Origin: Lindgomyces ingoldianus
Lineage: Eukaryota; Ascomycota; Dothideomycetes; Pleosporales; Lindgomycetaceae
Reading direction: 5' to 3'
Length of the DNA stretch: 64,000 nt
Assembly: GCF_010093535.1 (NCBI RefSeq)
Contig: NW_022985175.1
Coordinates: 1,090,942-1,154,941 of the forward strand
Shown here one piece after another: positions 11,372 through 22,969 of this stretch. Each line of letters starts with the position of its first letter. Position 1 is the first letter of the stretch. Made by a program: the position numbers and the translations under genes. A model generated the notes under the pieces. The model was not told the DNA's origin and did not search any database. It saw nothing but the letters and a program-made list of their open reading frames with translations.

Positions 11372-14300
11372 ATGGCCACCCAGCCTCCTCGAGACGCGAC
11401 AGTCGTCCTTCGAGACCACACCGACTACAGAGCCTGGATGATGCAGCTGCAATTGAGATGTGTAGCGCACAGCATCTGGCCGCAAGTGGATCCTAAGTTG
11501 ACCATCCAAATGATCTCCAAACTAAGAGCTCTAGAGATGCCGCTAATAGCTGAGTTTTTACCAGCCTCCAACGTTAAAACACCTACGCACATAAACAAGC
11601 TATTAACAAGCAGTATTAGAGCCTTTAAAGAAGCTATTAAATACTATAAGATTAAGGCTAACAAGTATAAAAGTAATAGACATAATTATAAAAGAGAGTA
11701 ATTAAGCTTTTAACAGATTATTGTCTTTATCTAGTTAACAGTTAGCCTGCATCTGCAGCGTATATGCTGTTCCCTAGATTAACTACTTAGATAGTGGATT
11801 ACAAACCTTAAAGCTACAGTAGGTGTTAACAACTAATTTAAACAAGAACGCGCATACAACTAATATAATGCATCTCTAAAGCTGCTAAGAAACGCAAGCA
11901 TATAGGACCTATGGCTAGCAGAGTATGACTACGCTGCCATAGAAGCAGAGACACAAAATGTTCTAGAAACAACACAGTTTAATGCTATAGTAAAGGACTT
12001 TCTAACTACTATAAATAAAGTTGCCTCTTATTAGTTTATAACTTTTTAGGAAAGCAGACAGTTTACACTAAACATAAATTAAAAAGAAATAATAAAGCGC
12101 TTTTAAGAATATATAATGTTAAATTATCTAATACATATAAGAAAGCATAAAGCTGCCTTTATAATAGATAACTTATTATACCTTACTAAAAGTAGAAAGA
12201 CTACCTAGGGCATAAATAAAGACGCCTGTAGTGCAGAAGTTGCAACATTAAGAAAGTAAAGTAGACTTTAACATTAATGTTATTAAGAAGATAATAGGAA
12301 GTTATTTTTAAGCCTAAAACTTACTAAAATAGAAGGCACTAAATGTCCTACATGTAGACACATCTATGCACTAAAGGACTACTTTTATGTCTATCTAGAC
12401 AGAGCACTAGACTAGTAGATGCTAAATAAAAGAGTTAAAAAGCTTATAGTATTAAAGCATAAGCACAACTTAGAATTTTAAGGCCTACTAAGAGGGCAGC
12501 GTAGACATAATTTAAAAATACTAATCCTAAAGAGTTTACATACACCTACGCTAAAGATACAAGAAAACTAACTTAAAGGCTAGAAAGTATTAAAAGTTAA
12601 GGCAGCTGTATTACTAGCTATAGTTAATTTAAACTAAAATAGATATCTACTAAAAGAATTATTTATTCTTAACTTAAGCTTAACATGCTATATTATAAAT
12701 AATTTTAATTAAATCTATAACTATTGTTTACTAACACTTAAAAACTTTATCTAGTCTAGAAACTCTTACATATAGATTTAAAGCTATAGATTAATTACAC
12801 TAAGCTTAAAAAGTAAGCATAGAACACATAGTTAAGCATACAGTCTTGTACTACATAACGCTGCACTGTGCCTAGACCTGCTGTGCAACCTAGTCTTGTT
12901 CTGCCTACTGCAATAGAAAGGAATCTAGTAGAACACATAAGCAAAGCTAACTGCTTTAAAGGCCTTAGACAGGATAATAATTAAAGATCTTACAAAGATC
13001 TATAGCTAATAGGTGTTAGAGTACTATCTACTACAAAAAGGCTTATATTATACATATATAATTAACATAAGAACTAAACATAGTCTATAAAAAGCATTAG
13101 TAAAGCTATAGCATAAGCGTTTAAAACACCCTAGACTAGCTACACTTTAACACCTTATACAGTAAGCTAAAAGGGTGCAAATTAAAGAAATTATAACAGT
13201 CTAATGTAACTTATGTAGCAGAGCTAAGATACAATAATAAATTAGCTACGTACTGCAAATTAGCAATAGTAGACTTAGTAAGAGACTGTTAATTAATTTC
13301 TATGCATATAAAGCACAAAGCATTATAAAAGAGCAAAGTTAAATACTAATTACTAACAAGTATTCTAGCCTCTAGTAGGACCTCTACTTTAAAAATAATA
13401 GGCCTACTAAATTAATTATTAAAGCTTTTATAATCTTTATCTTTTTTTTAAAGAACTATTATAACATTACTATAAAAGTTATTAAAGCTAATAATAAGAT
13501 TACAACAGTAAAACTAAAGGTAGAACACTAGCTAGCATTGCATAAAATAACTGTTAAGCCTTTAGCACTAGATACATAAGCCTAGAACAGAGGAGCTAAA
13601 CGCTTAGAGGGTGTAAACAAAGAGAAGTTACAGGCTATGCAACTAGATGCTAACCTACTATAGAACGTATAGCCATACATTACTAAAGCTAGCGTATACC
13701 TATACAATTAGACGCTAAACTATGCTAATAACTAGAAGACACTATACAAGATCTTCTTTACATAAGCAGCTTTAAATAATAAAGTTGTTATGTTAATTTA
13801 AAAGCTAAGCTTTACACATTTAAAAGCCTATAGCTGCAAAGCATTTATAATAACTAATAACACATATTAGAATAAATCTAAGCTATAGAGGCTAGACCTA
13901 AAGGCGTAGATTAGATATCTAGTTAGGTACTAATTATTAAACATCTACTGCGTATAGATACTACTGCTAGCAAAAGTAATCTATACACATAATGTTATTT
14001 TTAATAAACACTTAATCTTTAGTAGTAAGCCTAAAAACTTAATAAATAACCTTATACACAACATAGTAAAAGAAATTACTACATACATTAGAATAATTAA
14101 GCTTCTAACACTTAGTTATTAGCTAAAGACAGAGTTATTCTATAAAGACAACACTATAGATAATATATTAAATTTTAACAAAGTAAACCTACTAGGCTAC
14201 TATTAAGAAAAAAAGATTAGAGATAACTATCTATCTCTTTTAAACACTCTGCTACTTATAGCATTGCTTATGCAGTTAATAGCTAGAGCAGCACTAAAGC

Positions 14301-16075
14301 TAAGCTAAATAAAGTTGCTAAAAACTATACTATAGGCTATAGCCTTTATAGCTAGCATAAGATCTAGAAGTGTAAAAAAGCATAGCAGTAAGACACTAAA
14401 TAAAGCAGCATTAATAAGAATGCTATTTAAAAAGAAGACACCTTATAGAATCTAGCTACTACCTCTACTATTAACTTAAAAGCAACTAGAGGAGTACTTT
14501 CTACATAAGATGTTTAAGGCAGCAGAAAGAACGCACCTAGACAGTTATTAGACAATAAAATTCTAGACAAAGGTCTAGACAAAGCTAATTAAGGCAGCTA
14601 GACAGCAGATTCTAGATTGTATGTAGGTGTACACCTACAAGCTTAACAAGCACTATAGATTATAAAGATATAAGGCGCAACTAGTAGTCTACAGCAATTA
14701 ATAGAGAAACATTACTACATAAAATACCTACGCTGCTACTCTAGCAGAACGCTTATTTTAAATGCTAATAGCAATATCTACACGCTTTAACTTAGAGCTT
14801 AAACAATACAACATAACTAACGCGTTTATACATGCAGCAATTAACTGCAATATCTACATGCAGATGCTAAGAGGCTATTAGAAACTAGGTATAATACTAA
14901 AGCTTTAAAAAGCACTATATAGCTTATAAATTTCTTCTCTACTCTAGTAACACTATTTTATAACAACTTTTAAAGGCCTTAAGTTCTTAGCTGTCCTACA
15001 TAAACCCTACTGCATAACTAAAGCTAGAATATTTGTCTTCTTCTATGTAGACAACCTTATTGTTGCGTACAGAAAAGGCTCTAAAGCAGATGCACAGCGT
15101 GTAGTAGACTAGTTACAAGAGAAGTATACCTTAATAGAAGGCAAGGACCTACAATAGTTTCTAGGAGTTAAGATTATTAAAGATTAATAGTAATAAATAA
15201 TTTAGCTGTTATAAGCATTATATATTAACAAAATAGCTAGGCTAGCTAATAGAAAGAACCTGCAGCACGCTACACCTATAAGTAGGATTAAACTTATGCT
15301 GCAATCTAGTTTTGCAACCCTATTAGAAGTAAATTAATATTAGTAGAAGATTAGATCTCTGCTCTTCGCAGCAGTCACTACAAGACTAGACATTGCTTTT
15401 GCCACATCACGCCTCACACAGTTTCTCACAAATCCCGCATCTAACCATCAGGATGCAGCCGATCAAGTCATCCTGTACCTACATGCGACACGGACGTACG
15501 CACTCTAATTAGGAGAAGAAGACTACCTTGTAGTAGCAAGTGATGCGTTATTTATAGATAATACACTAGATAGAAAAAGCTCTTAGGGCTATGTTATTTA
15601 ACTATTTAGCAAATAGATTACATAGCAAGTAAATAAATAAGATATAGTTATAATGTTAACAACAGAAGCAGAATTACTTGCACTGTTCTAAGTTGCTAAG
15701 GAAGCTATGTTTACAAAAATGCTTCTTAATAAACTGCAGGTTAAGCTGCCTAATTTAACTATTATAATCTAGTGCAACAACAAGCAGACAATCTGACTAG
15801 TAAACAAAGAGATATCTTAACTTTAAACCAAGCTCTGACATGTCAACATCCATAACCACTAGCTCTAACAGGAAGTCTCTCAACAAACAATCAAGGTTGT
15901 CCATGTCCCCTCTAGCGAGATGCTTGCGGACGGACTCACTAAAGCGCTTCTAGCCAGCAAATGGCCAAGCTTTCTTTAGCAAACTCAGCTAGTTAACGTC
16001 AGGGAGAGGATAGTCAGTTAGGAAGCGGATATGGAAGAGATTGAAGCAAGAATAGAAGCCCTGGAAGCATACTAA
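11372..16075 (+). pseudogene. CopZ gag-pol polyprotein remnant
   Basis: The start ATG at 11372 opens 109 clean codons with a copia gag N-terminus (a YRAWMMQLQ stretch followed by an IW motif). The natural stop is probably TAA at 16073-16075. The span is exactly 1568 codons, so no net frameshift need be assumed despite many RIP stops. A gag-pre-integrase HPRLATLQHL-like stretch lies near 13125, an integrase region follows to about 14150, and RT lies around 14600-15180. The RT active site is FYVDN (YVDD with the last Asp changed) near 15041. RNase H occupies 15350-15950. Blocks 11355-11515, 15347-15515 and roughly 15785 onward look un-mutated. Confidence 0.85.
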
Positions 16076-16124
16076 GGTTGCGCAATCAGGAACTAGCTTA
16101 AAGCATGTCCAAGCTGAGGGGGTG

Positions 16125-16496
16125 TGTCAGATATGCGCACCTACTGTCAAGACAGGAGGAACGTTTGACGAAAGCTGCTACATAGTACGAGCAATAAGCT
16201 CGAACAGTATGTTGCTGCAAATTGCAGCAGATTGCAGCATTTTGCAGCATGTTGCAGCAAATTGCAGCATTTTACAGCATATTGCAGCAAATTGCAGCAT
16301 GTTGCAAGCTGGTCGCGCATAGGGCTAGTGCGCGAGGGACTCGGATCGGCAGAACAAAAAGCCGAGCAACACGAGTAGAGCAGAAAAAAGGATCGATAAA
16401 TCAACACAATCAATACAATCAATAAATCATCCCATACATCATATCCAAACCCATCATTCATCTCAGGAAGCCTAGAAACAGTGCTTCAATCTGACA
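16125..16496 (+). repeat. CopZ 3' LTR (372 bp)
   Basis: It starts TGTCAGATATG and ends ATCTGACA, immediately after a polypurine stretch (gctgaggggg). It includes a 9-unit decamer array at 16212-16301 and an inverted repeat around the array (CGAGCAATAAGCTCG). E2 sequence resumes at 16497. Confidence 0.92.
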
Positions 16497-17561
16497 GCCT
16501 TCTAGAATTATATAACCTTCTTAGGCGAAAGGTTCTCTGCTGTAATATCTTGTGTAGGTAGAAGTTAGTATAAATTGTATAGTAATTAAATTATATGCAG
16601 TAGGTACAAGCTTTAGGGAATCTCATGCAGAGCTGTAGCTACAGGAATATGTAGCTGCCTAGTTGTGCTCTTGTACAGTAAGCTATTGCAAGGTGGTTGT
16701 ACTAATTACAGAGGAAGTATTAGGTCTGCAGGTGATTTATATAGAGACATCCTCTGTTGCGTTAAGACTAGCAATAGTAGTAATAGTTTTATATAATGCT
16801 CTAGTAGAATAGTAAACATGTGTTCTCCTTTTATAAGTCTATATAGTATAGTAGCTTTTATTATGTCCTTTTTAAAGCTAATGCTCTTATTTTGTAGAGT
16901 AGTAATTAGTTTTTATAGGAATAGTTAGCTAAGATTTCTAAAGTGTATAAGCTTCTACTTTATAAAGTTATCTTAAAAGTTCTTAAGTGTACATATGTCT
17001 GTCACGCTTAATGTGTGGAGTTTTATAATTAAGTTAGCTGTGTATAAATTAAGTTTCTTCTTAAGTATATTATTTAATAGTTTCATCTTATCTACTTAAT
17101 TTTTAATATTTATCTGCTCTGCTAGAGTCTTTGCTAAGATGCCTATAAAAGGTATGTATTAGTTGTACGTTAATATGTTATGTTAGCTAGTTATAGATAA
17201 AGCTAGCATTGCTTGTTGCTCTATAGTAGTTAATTATGCGTTGTTGCGCGCTGTCTTACTTCTTGTTGTACGCTGCCTCCAAACAGCCTTATGCGAAAAG
17301 ATAAAACAGACCTTCTAGCGTTAAACAAGCACTACTATTTGTACAATACCTCTAAATAGTATTGTATAGACAGGTTTCTTACTCTTGCTTAGGTAACTAA
17401 ATAAAGATTTATAGCTACTTACACATAAATTAGACTCTATCTTTACTCTTACTAATTTGCAGTTAAAGTAGTAAGAAAAAGAATTCTTTTTATACATAAA
17501 CTTTTAAATAAAAAGGTATAAAAAGAGCTTTCTCTCTTATAGTATTTAAACTACTAATTAG

Positions 17562-17813
17562 TGTTAAATAGACTCTCTGCTAGCTAGCACTTAGTGTTAG
17601 CAAATGCGTATAAGACAGAGAGGTTTGCACAGTGTAAACATTGTACAGGGGTGTTAGGTAACTAGTGTTAATTACTTCTTGTTGTTTCTATTGTACAAAG
17701 GAAAGGGGTTGATATAGTCCCAAACTCTGCGCACAGATCTCCGTGCACAGGGATCTGGGCGCATCTGAGCCACGTGACTATCAACCAGGCGCTTGAATAT
17801 CACTATTCGGACA
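17562..17813 (-). repeat. E2 LTR (type X2), 5' LTR in element sense
   Basis: Same length as 6007-6258 and bounded on the right by the TSD GTTTT (17814-17818). Its left neighbour 17549-17561 is the conserved post-LTR 13-mer in reverse. The U3 part near 17720-17813 is nearly free of RIP, the R-U5 part less so. Confidence 0.9.
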
Positions 17814-17818
17814 GTTTT

Positions 17819-19786
17819 AGATTTATATAGTACTAATTAATCTCTTTAGTGTCTAGCCTCTAAAGCTAATATCTATTTAGCTAGGTGTCTAATTAATTTT
17901 TATACATAAGTTCTTTTATATGTACGCCTTAAGTTAAGACTTACTAACAGTAGAGATCTTTGCTACACCTATGTCCTATAGTTCACCTTAGTATACTGTA
18001 CAGTATTAGTTGTTAAGAATAAACTACTTAGCATACTTTTTAGGTTTAATGCTATAGATGTCCTCTTCTGTTGCACAGTGTAGATAGGCAGCAGAGGTAA
18101 AATAGTTAACAGCTTTTTTAGTATTCTTACTCTCTTATTTTATTTCCTTTGCATTGTGCAAATTATTCTTTTTCTAAAAGTAACCTTTAAAGTCTTAGAT
18201 GTACAAAGTAATAGCTTTACATAATAAAGTTTTATTATAGAAATCTTTATATAAAGTAATGTACTAGTTTTTTACTTATATATAGTTATTATAAGAGTAG
18301 TTTAATAACTAATATCTCTTCTTATAGCAGACAAAGCACTTCTTTATCTGTGTGCAGTTGTCTCTAGATTGTAGCCTAAACCTAAATAGAGATCTTCTAT
18401 GTTGTTCTTTTTTACGCAGAGAGAAGCTTTTTTCTTGTTATGCAGAGTTATATTAGCAGTTTATGTAGTATACATTAGGCAGTTCTTAGAGGTATTAGTT
18501 TACCCTTTAGTCTATAGTAACTTAAAGTAATGCTTATAAGTTGCTAAATAGAGCTTTGCATAAGAGCTTAATAGTAAATATAGCATATTCTAGTTCTAGT
18601 TATCCTTAATAGGCTTGTACAATAGTAGTGTGCAGTAAAACATCCTCTTAGAATTCTATTCTTAGTGCCCTTTATGCAAGTGTAAGCTTGTTAATTATTA
18701 TTTTAAAAACTTTATATAAACTCTTATTAAAGTTTTTTTATTAGCATTATGTAAAAGTTATTATTATCTAGTCTGTCTAGTACTAGCTATAGTTTACATT
18801 AGTGTTAAAGTAACTACTTAAGGTGTTATATAAATGCTTCTAGTTATATCTAGAGCCTATGTTATATATATAGTACATATTTACCTAACCTTTTAAGATA
18901 TCTAGAAAGATGTCTATGTACTAAGTTTTCTAAATATCTAGCTGTTAACATAGATTAATAAAAATCTTTATTTTATCTATAAAAATGTTATATAGTTAAC
19001 TTATATAGTTATTATTTTTTTATACTTTTTAAAATTATATAATTTTATCTACTAAAAGTTTTTCTTTAGTAGTTTCCCTTTAGAGTAGAAGTTTATACAA
19101 GTTATAATGTAGTATAGATTGTGCAGGTAGTATTAGTAGTGCATACACTACTGTAGGCAGTAGTGTGTACAATTAAGGGTGTAGAGCAGGCATTAGGTAA
19201 GGTAGCATGTATTGTTTATACAGTAATTAGTGTAGTGCTAGCTAAGGTGTAGAAGTAAGTAGTACTAGTATGTTTAGTATTAATAGCAGCATTATATTTA
19301 GTCTGCTTCTATGTAGAGCCTTATATAGTAATAAAGGTTATGTATAAAGCCTTTTTAGTATAATTACTTTCTTTTATCCTATATTATACAGCTTTTAGGC
19401 TTAAGTACCTTTAGTGCCTAGCTATAGTGTAATTCTCTTATCTTCTAGTACTTATATAAGCTCTCTTTTAAACGCGCAGCTAAGTGCTAAGAAGTTTTAT
19501 AGTGTTTATTTGTTAAAATCCTTTATATATAAACTTAAAAAAGTAGCGCTTTTTTAAGTTATTATATATAAATTAGTAATTATATAACTTACATATAATT
19601 AAGTTTATAAGCTTATTAGAGCTTTTAATATATTAATCTTATTATTTTAGTACTCTAGGCTAGTCTTATTCTGTAGTGTTACCTTTAATATCTTTATATT
19701 CTTTATAAGTTGTTTATATAATAGAAATTATTTCTTATTTTTTTTATTATTACATAGAGTTGTTAGTTGCTAGTAGGATTTTATTA
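17819..19786 (-). pseudogene. E3 gag-protease region, RIP-degraded
   Basis: This region is collinear with 55400-57373 in E6 and, in reverse, with 27780-29760 in E5. By position between the leader and the integrase it must encode gag and protease of CopY. No motif is preserved well enough to name with confidence, and all frames are broken by TAA/TAG. Confidence 0.55.
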
Positions 19787-19994
19787 TTAGCGGAGCTTGC
19801 TCCGCTCCTTTCTGTGGACTTTGGTTTTCTTCAGTTAGGGCTTAGCAGCCAAGAATTACTGCTTTCAGCCTTTTTGGGCTCACGTAAGCATAAAAACGGC
19901 AGATCCTCGGATAATTATTTCCTGCGCGAAAACCAAAACCTCGCTGCGCGTGTTGTCTAATACCTGTCTAATACCTCCTGCTACAACCCACAAC

Positions 19995-21700
19995 ATGGTA
20001 CCTCTGCTATTCAACGCTAATAAACCTCCCCCACTCTGCGATGATTGTCATCACCCTATGGATCCACAGAGAGACAGGACGTTCCTCCGATGGAAGGTTC
20101 GATGTGCGCCCTGCAATACACGAATCCAGGTGTCAGATTGAAGCACTGTTTCTGGGCTTCCTGAGATGAATGATGGGTTTGGATATGATGTATAGGATGA
20201 TTGATTAATTTTATTAATTGTGTTTTTGTTTATCAATCCTTTTTCTGCTCTACTCGTGTTGCTCAGCTTTTTGTTCTGCCGATCCGAGTCCCTCGCGCAC
20301 TAGCCCTATGCGCGACCAGCTTGCAACATGCTGCAATTTGCTGCAAAATGCTGTAACATGCTGCAATTTGCTGCAATTTGCTGCAAAATGCTGCAACATG
20401 CTGCAAAATGCTGCAATTTGCTGCAACATGCTGCAAAATGCTGCAACATACTGTTCGAGCTTATTGCTCGTACTATGTAGCAGCTTTCGTCAAACGTTCC
20501 TCCTGTCTTGACAGTAGGTGCGCATATCTGACACCAGGCAAGGAAGCGCCCTACCCAGGGCAGCCCTATACCTCCACCGCCAGCCAAGAGGCGCGCTCTT
20601 GCTGATATCACATATGTCGCAAATAACAGACTACAACCCTATATCCCGCCGTCGTCTCCTCCAGTACCCCTATGTCGTTATTGTTCTACGCTATTAGACC
20701 AGGCAAATGACACGTTTAAAGGAAATAGCAGGTAGAAGACTTTATGTTAAAAGTGTTGCTAATTAAAGAGTAAGGTTAACGTTTATACTATAAATAAGGA
20801 ACTAGCACACGTATCGCCTCCTATAAACCTTAGCCTATTAAGCTCCCTTCTTCGCGACATTCCTACACAACAGACGCCTTAACAATCTCCCTAATATAAA
20901 ATCCCTAGCCTATTAGGCAACCTCTCTAGTATACCACCTGTGCCATTTACTCTAATTAGTTTAAGTACACAATGTACCTAAAAGCTACTATTAACATAGA
21001 GAAGGTTTTAGTCTACACCCTCTTAGTTGCAAAGAGCAGGTACAAATAAAAACAACCTTAGCAACAGTTTAGATAAAGACATTAACATAGATATCTTCCT
21101 AGACACTAAGCGCTATGCGTATAATTTTCTATCTGCGCCTGTACCTATAAATTTTAATAATGTTAAATTTTTTAAAGACTAGGCTATAACTACTAGAAGT
21201 TAATAAGGGCTATATTAATAACTTCTATAAGAGTCTACTTAATATTAAGTTAGATACATGCACTACCTGTAATTAAAGGTAGTTTAACATAAGATTAAAT
21301 TAATAGAGTACTTATAAAGAGTGCGCTACTAATTTACTTAAATATAGACATAAGAAGGAATTTATTTTACTTTAAAAAAATATAAATAACTTTAATTTTA
21401 GCCTTTTACTAAACCTTTCTAAGTTAACTACTACTAAAAAGCAACTACTAGCATGTGTATATGTTAATATAATAAACCTTTTTACTAGAGTAAGTAAGCA
21501 CTTTATGCATTATAAATAACTGCTAAGTCTTTTATTATAACTTTAATAAAATATAAGTGCTAATGTATTAGTATTAGATAAAGTATTAGACTTATTAATT
21601 TATAAGCACTTAGCTAGCTGCTATCTATAGTAAGCGCATTACTATCTAGGCTTAAGATGTGCAGCTTATTATTTACATTGCTTAGGATTTTAGCTAGTAC
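19995..21700 (+). pseudogene. Zinc-finger/Helitron N-domain-like protein remnant
   Basis: From ATG 19995 the frame is open up to the CopZ solo LTR (20131) and, with the LTR and one TSD copy ignored, stays open to about 20728, where TGG has become TAG. It shows two C4 zinc-ribbon-like pairs: CDDC with CAPC before the LTR (about 20040-20120), and CRYC with CxKC after it (about 20675-20760). Between them lies a proline-rich stretch with a basic PAKRRA motif. Near 21250 is LDTCTTCN.R.FN.RL, resembling the cysteine-rich start of fungal Helitron helicase-like proteins. The first part is not RIP-mutated, the rest is. No Rep or helicase motifs are visible, so it is truncated. The Helitron assignment is an inference. 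Confidence 0.5.
20131..20533 (-). repeat. CopZ solo LTR (403 bp)
   Basis: TG...CA ends with the perfect TSD CCAGG at 20126-20130 and 20534-20538. It holds 12 decamer units (20327-20446). It interrupts the zinc-finger reading frame of the Helitron-like insertion and is nearly free of RIP. Confidence 0.95.
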
Positions 21701-21977
21701 TTTAACTTTGCTAATAAGTACTTATATAGACAGACCTACTAAAAGGTGTTCTCTTACATAGCATTTATAAGTATATAGGTCTTTATGTAAAATTTATAAA
21801 AATATAGTTTATAAGTTTTAGTTTATAGACTACCTTTTATTATCTGCTCTGCTTATAGTCTTCTTCTATAGGCTTCTTCTAATGCAGTCTTCTTCTCTAG
21901 AAAGAGTTTAATAAGTGACTTAAAACAAGCTCCGCTTATGCATTCATTTATAAACTGTTATAGTATGTTAATAGTAT

Positions 21978-22105
21978 TGTAAGGACAGAGCTCTGTGCCA
22001 CTACGCTAATACAACTAAAAAGGTGCGAATAATCAACCAACGTTAATTATTGCGTACAGAATAGTATATATACCTGTCGCACGTAAGCGCCATCTCGGCC
22101 TTACA
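21978..22105. repeat. TRIM terminal repeat, left copy
   Basis: Ends TGTAAGG/CCTTACA. It is less mutated at its 3' end (CTCGG) than the right copy (CTTAG). Confidence 0.88.
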
Positions 22106-22404
22106 TTATCCCCCTTCTTAGCAGACGCATGTCCCAGGCGTCACATGACCTACCCGCAGCTCAGAGGCGCCATGCGCATGTCTCGGTTACCGGCCAGCGG
22201 CTGACCACCTGCGGCCCAGAGGCGCGGGATAAATAACGACACAACGCTTAGTGGCCCACGCCAGCTAAGCCATATACACTAGACCTCCCAGCAGCGACAA
22301 CGTGGCGCCAGAAAAGGCCGCCTCACGTTTCAGTCTAAAAACTGGCTAAGCTGTCCAAGGTGTGGGTCAAACGCGCGACTGTCCTCGTCGTTGGTTAATT
22401 ATTA

Positions 22405-22532
22405 TGTAAGGACGGAGCTCTGTACCACTACGCTAATACAACTAAAAAGGTGCGAATAATCAACTAACGTTAATTATTGCGTACAGAATAGTATATATAC
22501 CTGTCGCACGTAAGCGCCATCTTAGCCTTACA
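22405..22532. repeat. TRIM terminal repeat, right copy
   Basis: Identical length to the left copy and joined to host sequence by the TSD AGTAT at 22533-22537. Confidence 0.88.
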
Positions 22533-22576
22533 AGTATAGTTAATTACTTTTTTAGTAGATTACACAGGTACTGCTG

Positions 22577-22808
22577 TTGTCTAGCTGCTAGGTTGTGCAG
22601 CTTTAATAGCTTTAGTGTGCGCCTTACACTATCTCCTTCTTACTTTGTACAGTAGCAGAGCTTGCTGTATAATGTAAAGGATTAATTTACTATTGTCTAG
22701 CTACTAGGTTATACAGCTTTAATAGCTTTAGTGTGCGTCTTACACTATCTTCTTCTTACTTTATATAGTAGCAGAGCTTACTGTATAATGTAAAGGATTA
22801 ATCTACTA
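22577..22808 (-). repeat. Tandem 116-bp duplication in CopY leader
   Basis: Two adjacent units (22577-22692 and 22693-22808) in the untranslated leader between the 5' LTR and gag of E3. The same pair is present in E5 (about 27500-27735) and E6 (about 57425-57656), so it is ancestral to the family. The unit includes the segment gtgtgcgccttacactatc. Confidence 0.85.
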
Positions 22809-22811
22809 TTC

Positions 22812-22935
22812 TAAAAGATAAGTAACTAAATAAAGTACCTTATAAAGTGTAAGTGCTCTATTATTACTCTTTCTAGAAAATAAGTAACAAAATAAAGTAC
22901 CTTATAAAGTATAAGTACTTTATTATTACTCTTAC
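22812..22935 (-). repeat. Tandem 62-bp duplication in CopY leader
   Basis: Units 22812-22873 and 22874-22935, each with the core taccttataaagt. Present in E5 as well. In E6 the second Fot1-like transposon is inserted between the two units. Confidence 0.8.
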
Positions 22936-22969
22936 TAATTTATAGTTAATTAAATTAACTACTAATTAG

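Larger units (their letters stand above)
10948..16496 (+). mobile_element. CopZ Ty1/copia retrotransposon, partly un-mutated
   Basis: A near-complete element: 5' LTR (first about 40 bp lost in the gap), gag-pol remnant 11372-16075, polypurine run just before 16125, and complete 3' LTR. The family is unrelated in sequence to CopX/CopY and is also present as solo LTRs at 20131, 31908 and 42768 and as a truncated 3' end at 24346. The ends and some internal blocks keep normal GC content, while most of the middle is RIP-mutated. It is inserted in E2. Confidence 0.9.
6007..17813 (-). mobile_element. E2: CopX copia element, LTR type X2, in E3
   Basis: Two 252-bp LTRs (6007-6258 and 17562-17813) flank a reverse-strand CopX internal region, with the TSD GTTTT at 6002-6006 and 17814-17818. 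Removing E2 restores CopY sequence collinear with 55380-55410. The internal region runs 6259-10334 and resumes at 16497-17561. About 238 bp present in E1 (roughly 1368-1605) are missing between these parts; they are either inside the gap at 10389-10947 or deleted. Confidence 0.9.
19787..21968. mobile_element. Helitron-like insertion in E3, probably truncated
   Basis: Compared with the empty site in E6 (near 57373) and E5 (near 27780), the insertion falls between A and T with at most one base duplicated, as Helitrons do. The left edge has a perfect 8-bp-stem palindrome at 19789-19806 (AGCGGAGC-TT-GCTCCGCT). Read on the minus strand this is a hairpin followed by CTAA, fitting the Helitron CTRR 3' end. 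The coding remnant however reads on the plus strand, so the orientation evidence conflicts. The 11-mer AGCGGAGCTTG recurs inverted at 21926-21936, 32 bp inside the right edge. A CopZ solo LTR splits it. Confidence 0.5.
21978..22532. mobile_element. TRIM-like miniature LTR element (555 bp)
   Basis: Two 128-bp direct repeats (21978-22105 and 22405-22532) begin TGTAAGG and end CCTTACA. They flank a 299-bp non-coding core, and the whole is bounded by the TSD AGTAT (21973-21977 and 22533-22537). The repeats differ at five positions, all C:G/T:A transitions. A TATA-like run (tatatata) lies in each repeat. The core is GC-rich and un-mutated, unlike everything around it. It contains TGGCGCCAGAAAAGG near 22310, which resembles a tRNA primer-binding sequence but is not next to the LTR. 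No coding capacity, so it would need proteins supplied in trans. The orientation is unknown. Confidence 0.8.

Noticed and set aside
22300..22325. TGGCGCCAGAAAAGG as the TRIM primer-binding site
   Set aside because: It lies about 200 bp from the left terminal repeat, whereas such sites normally adjoin the LTR; recorded only as a resemblance.
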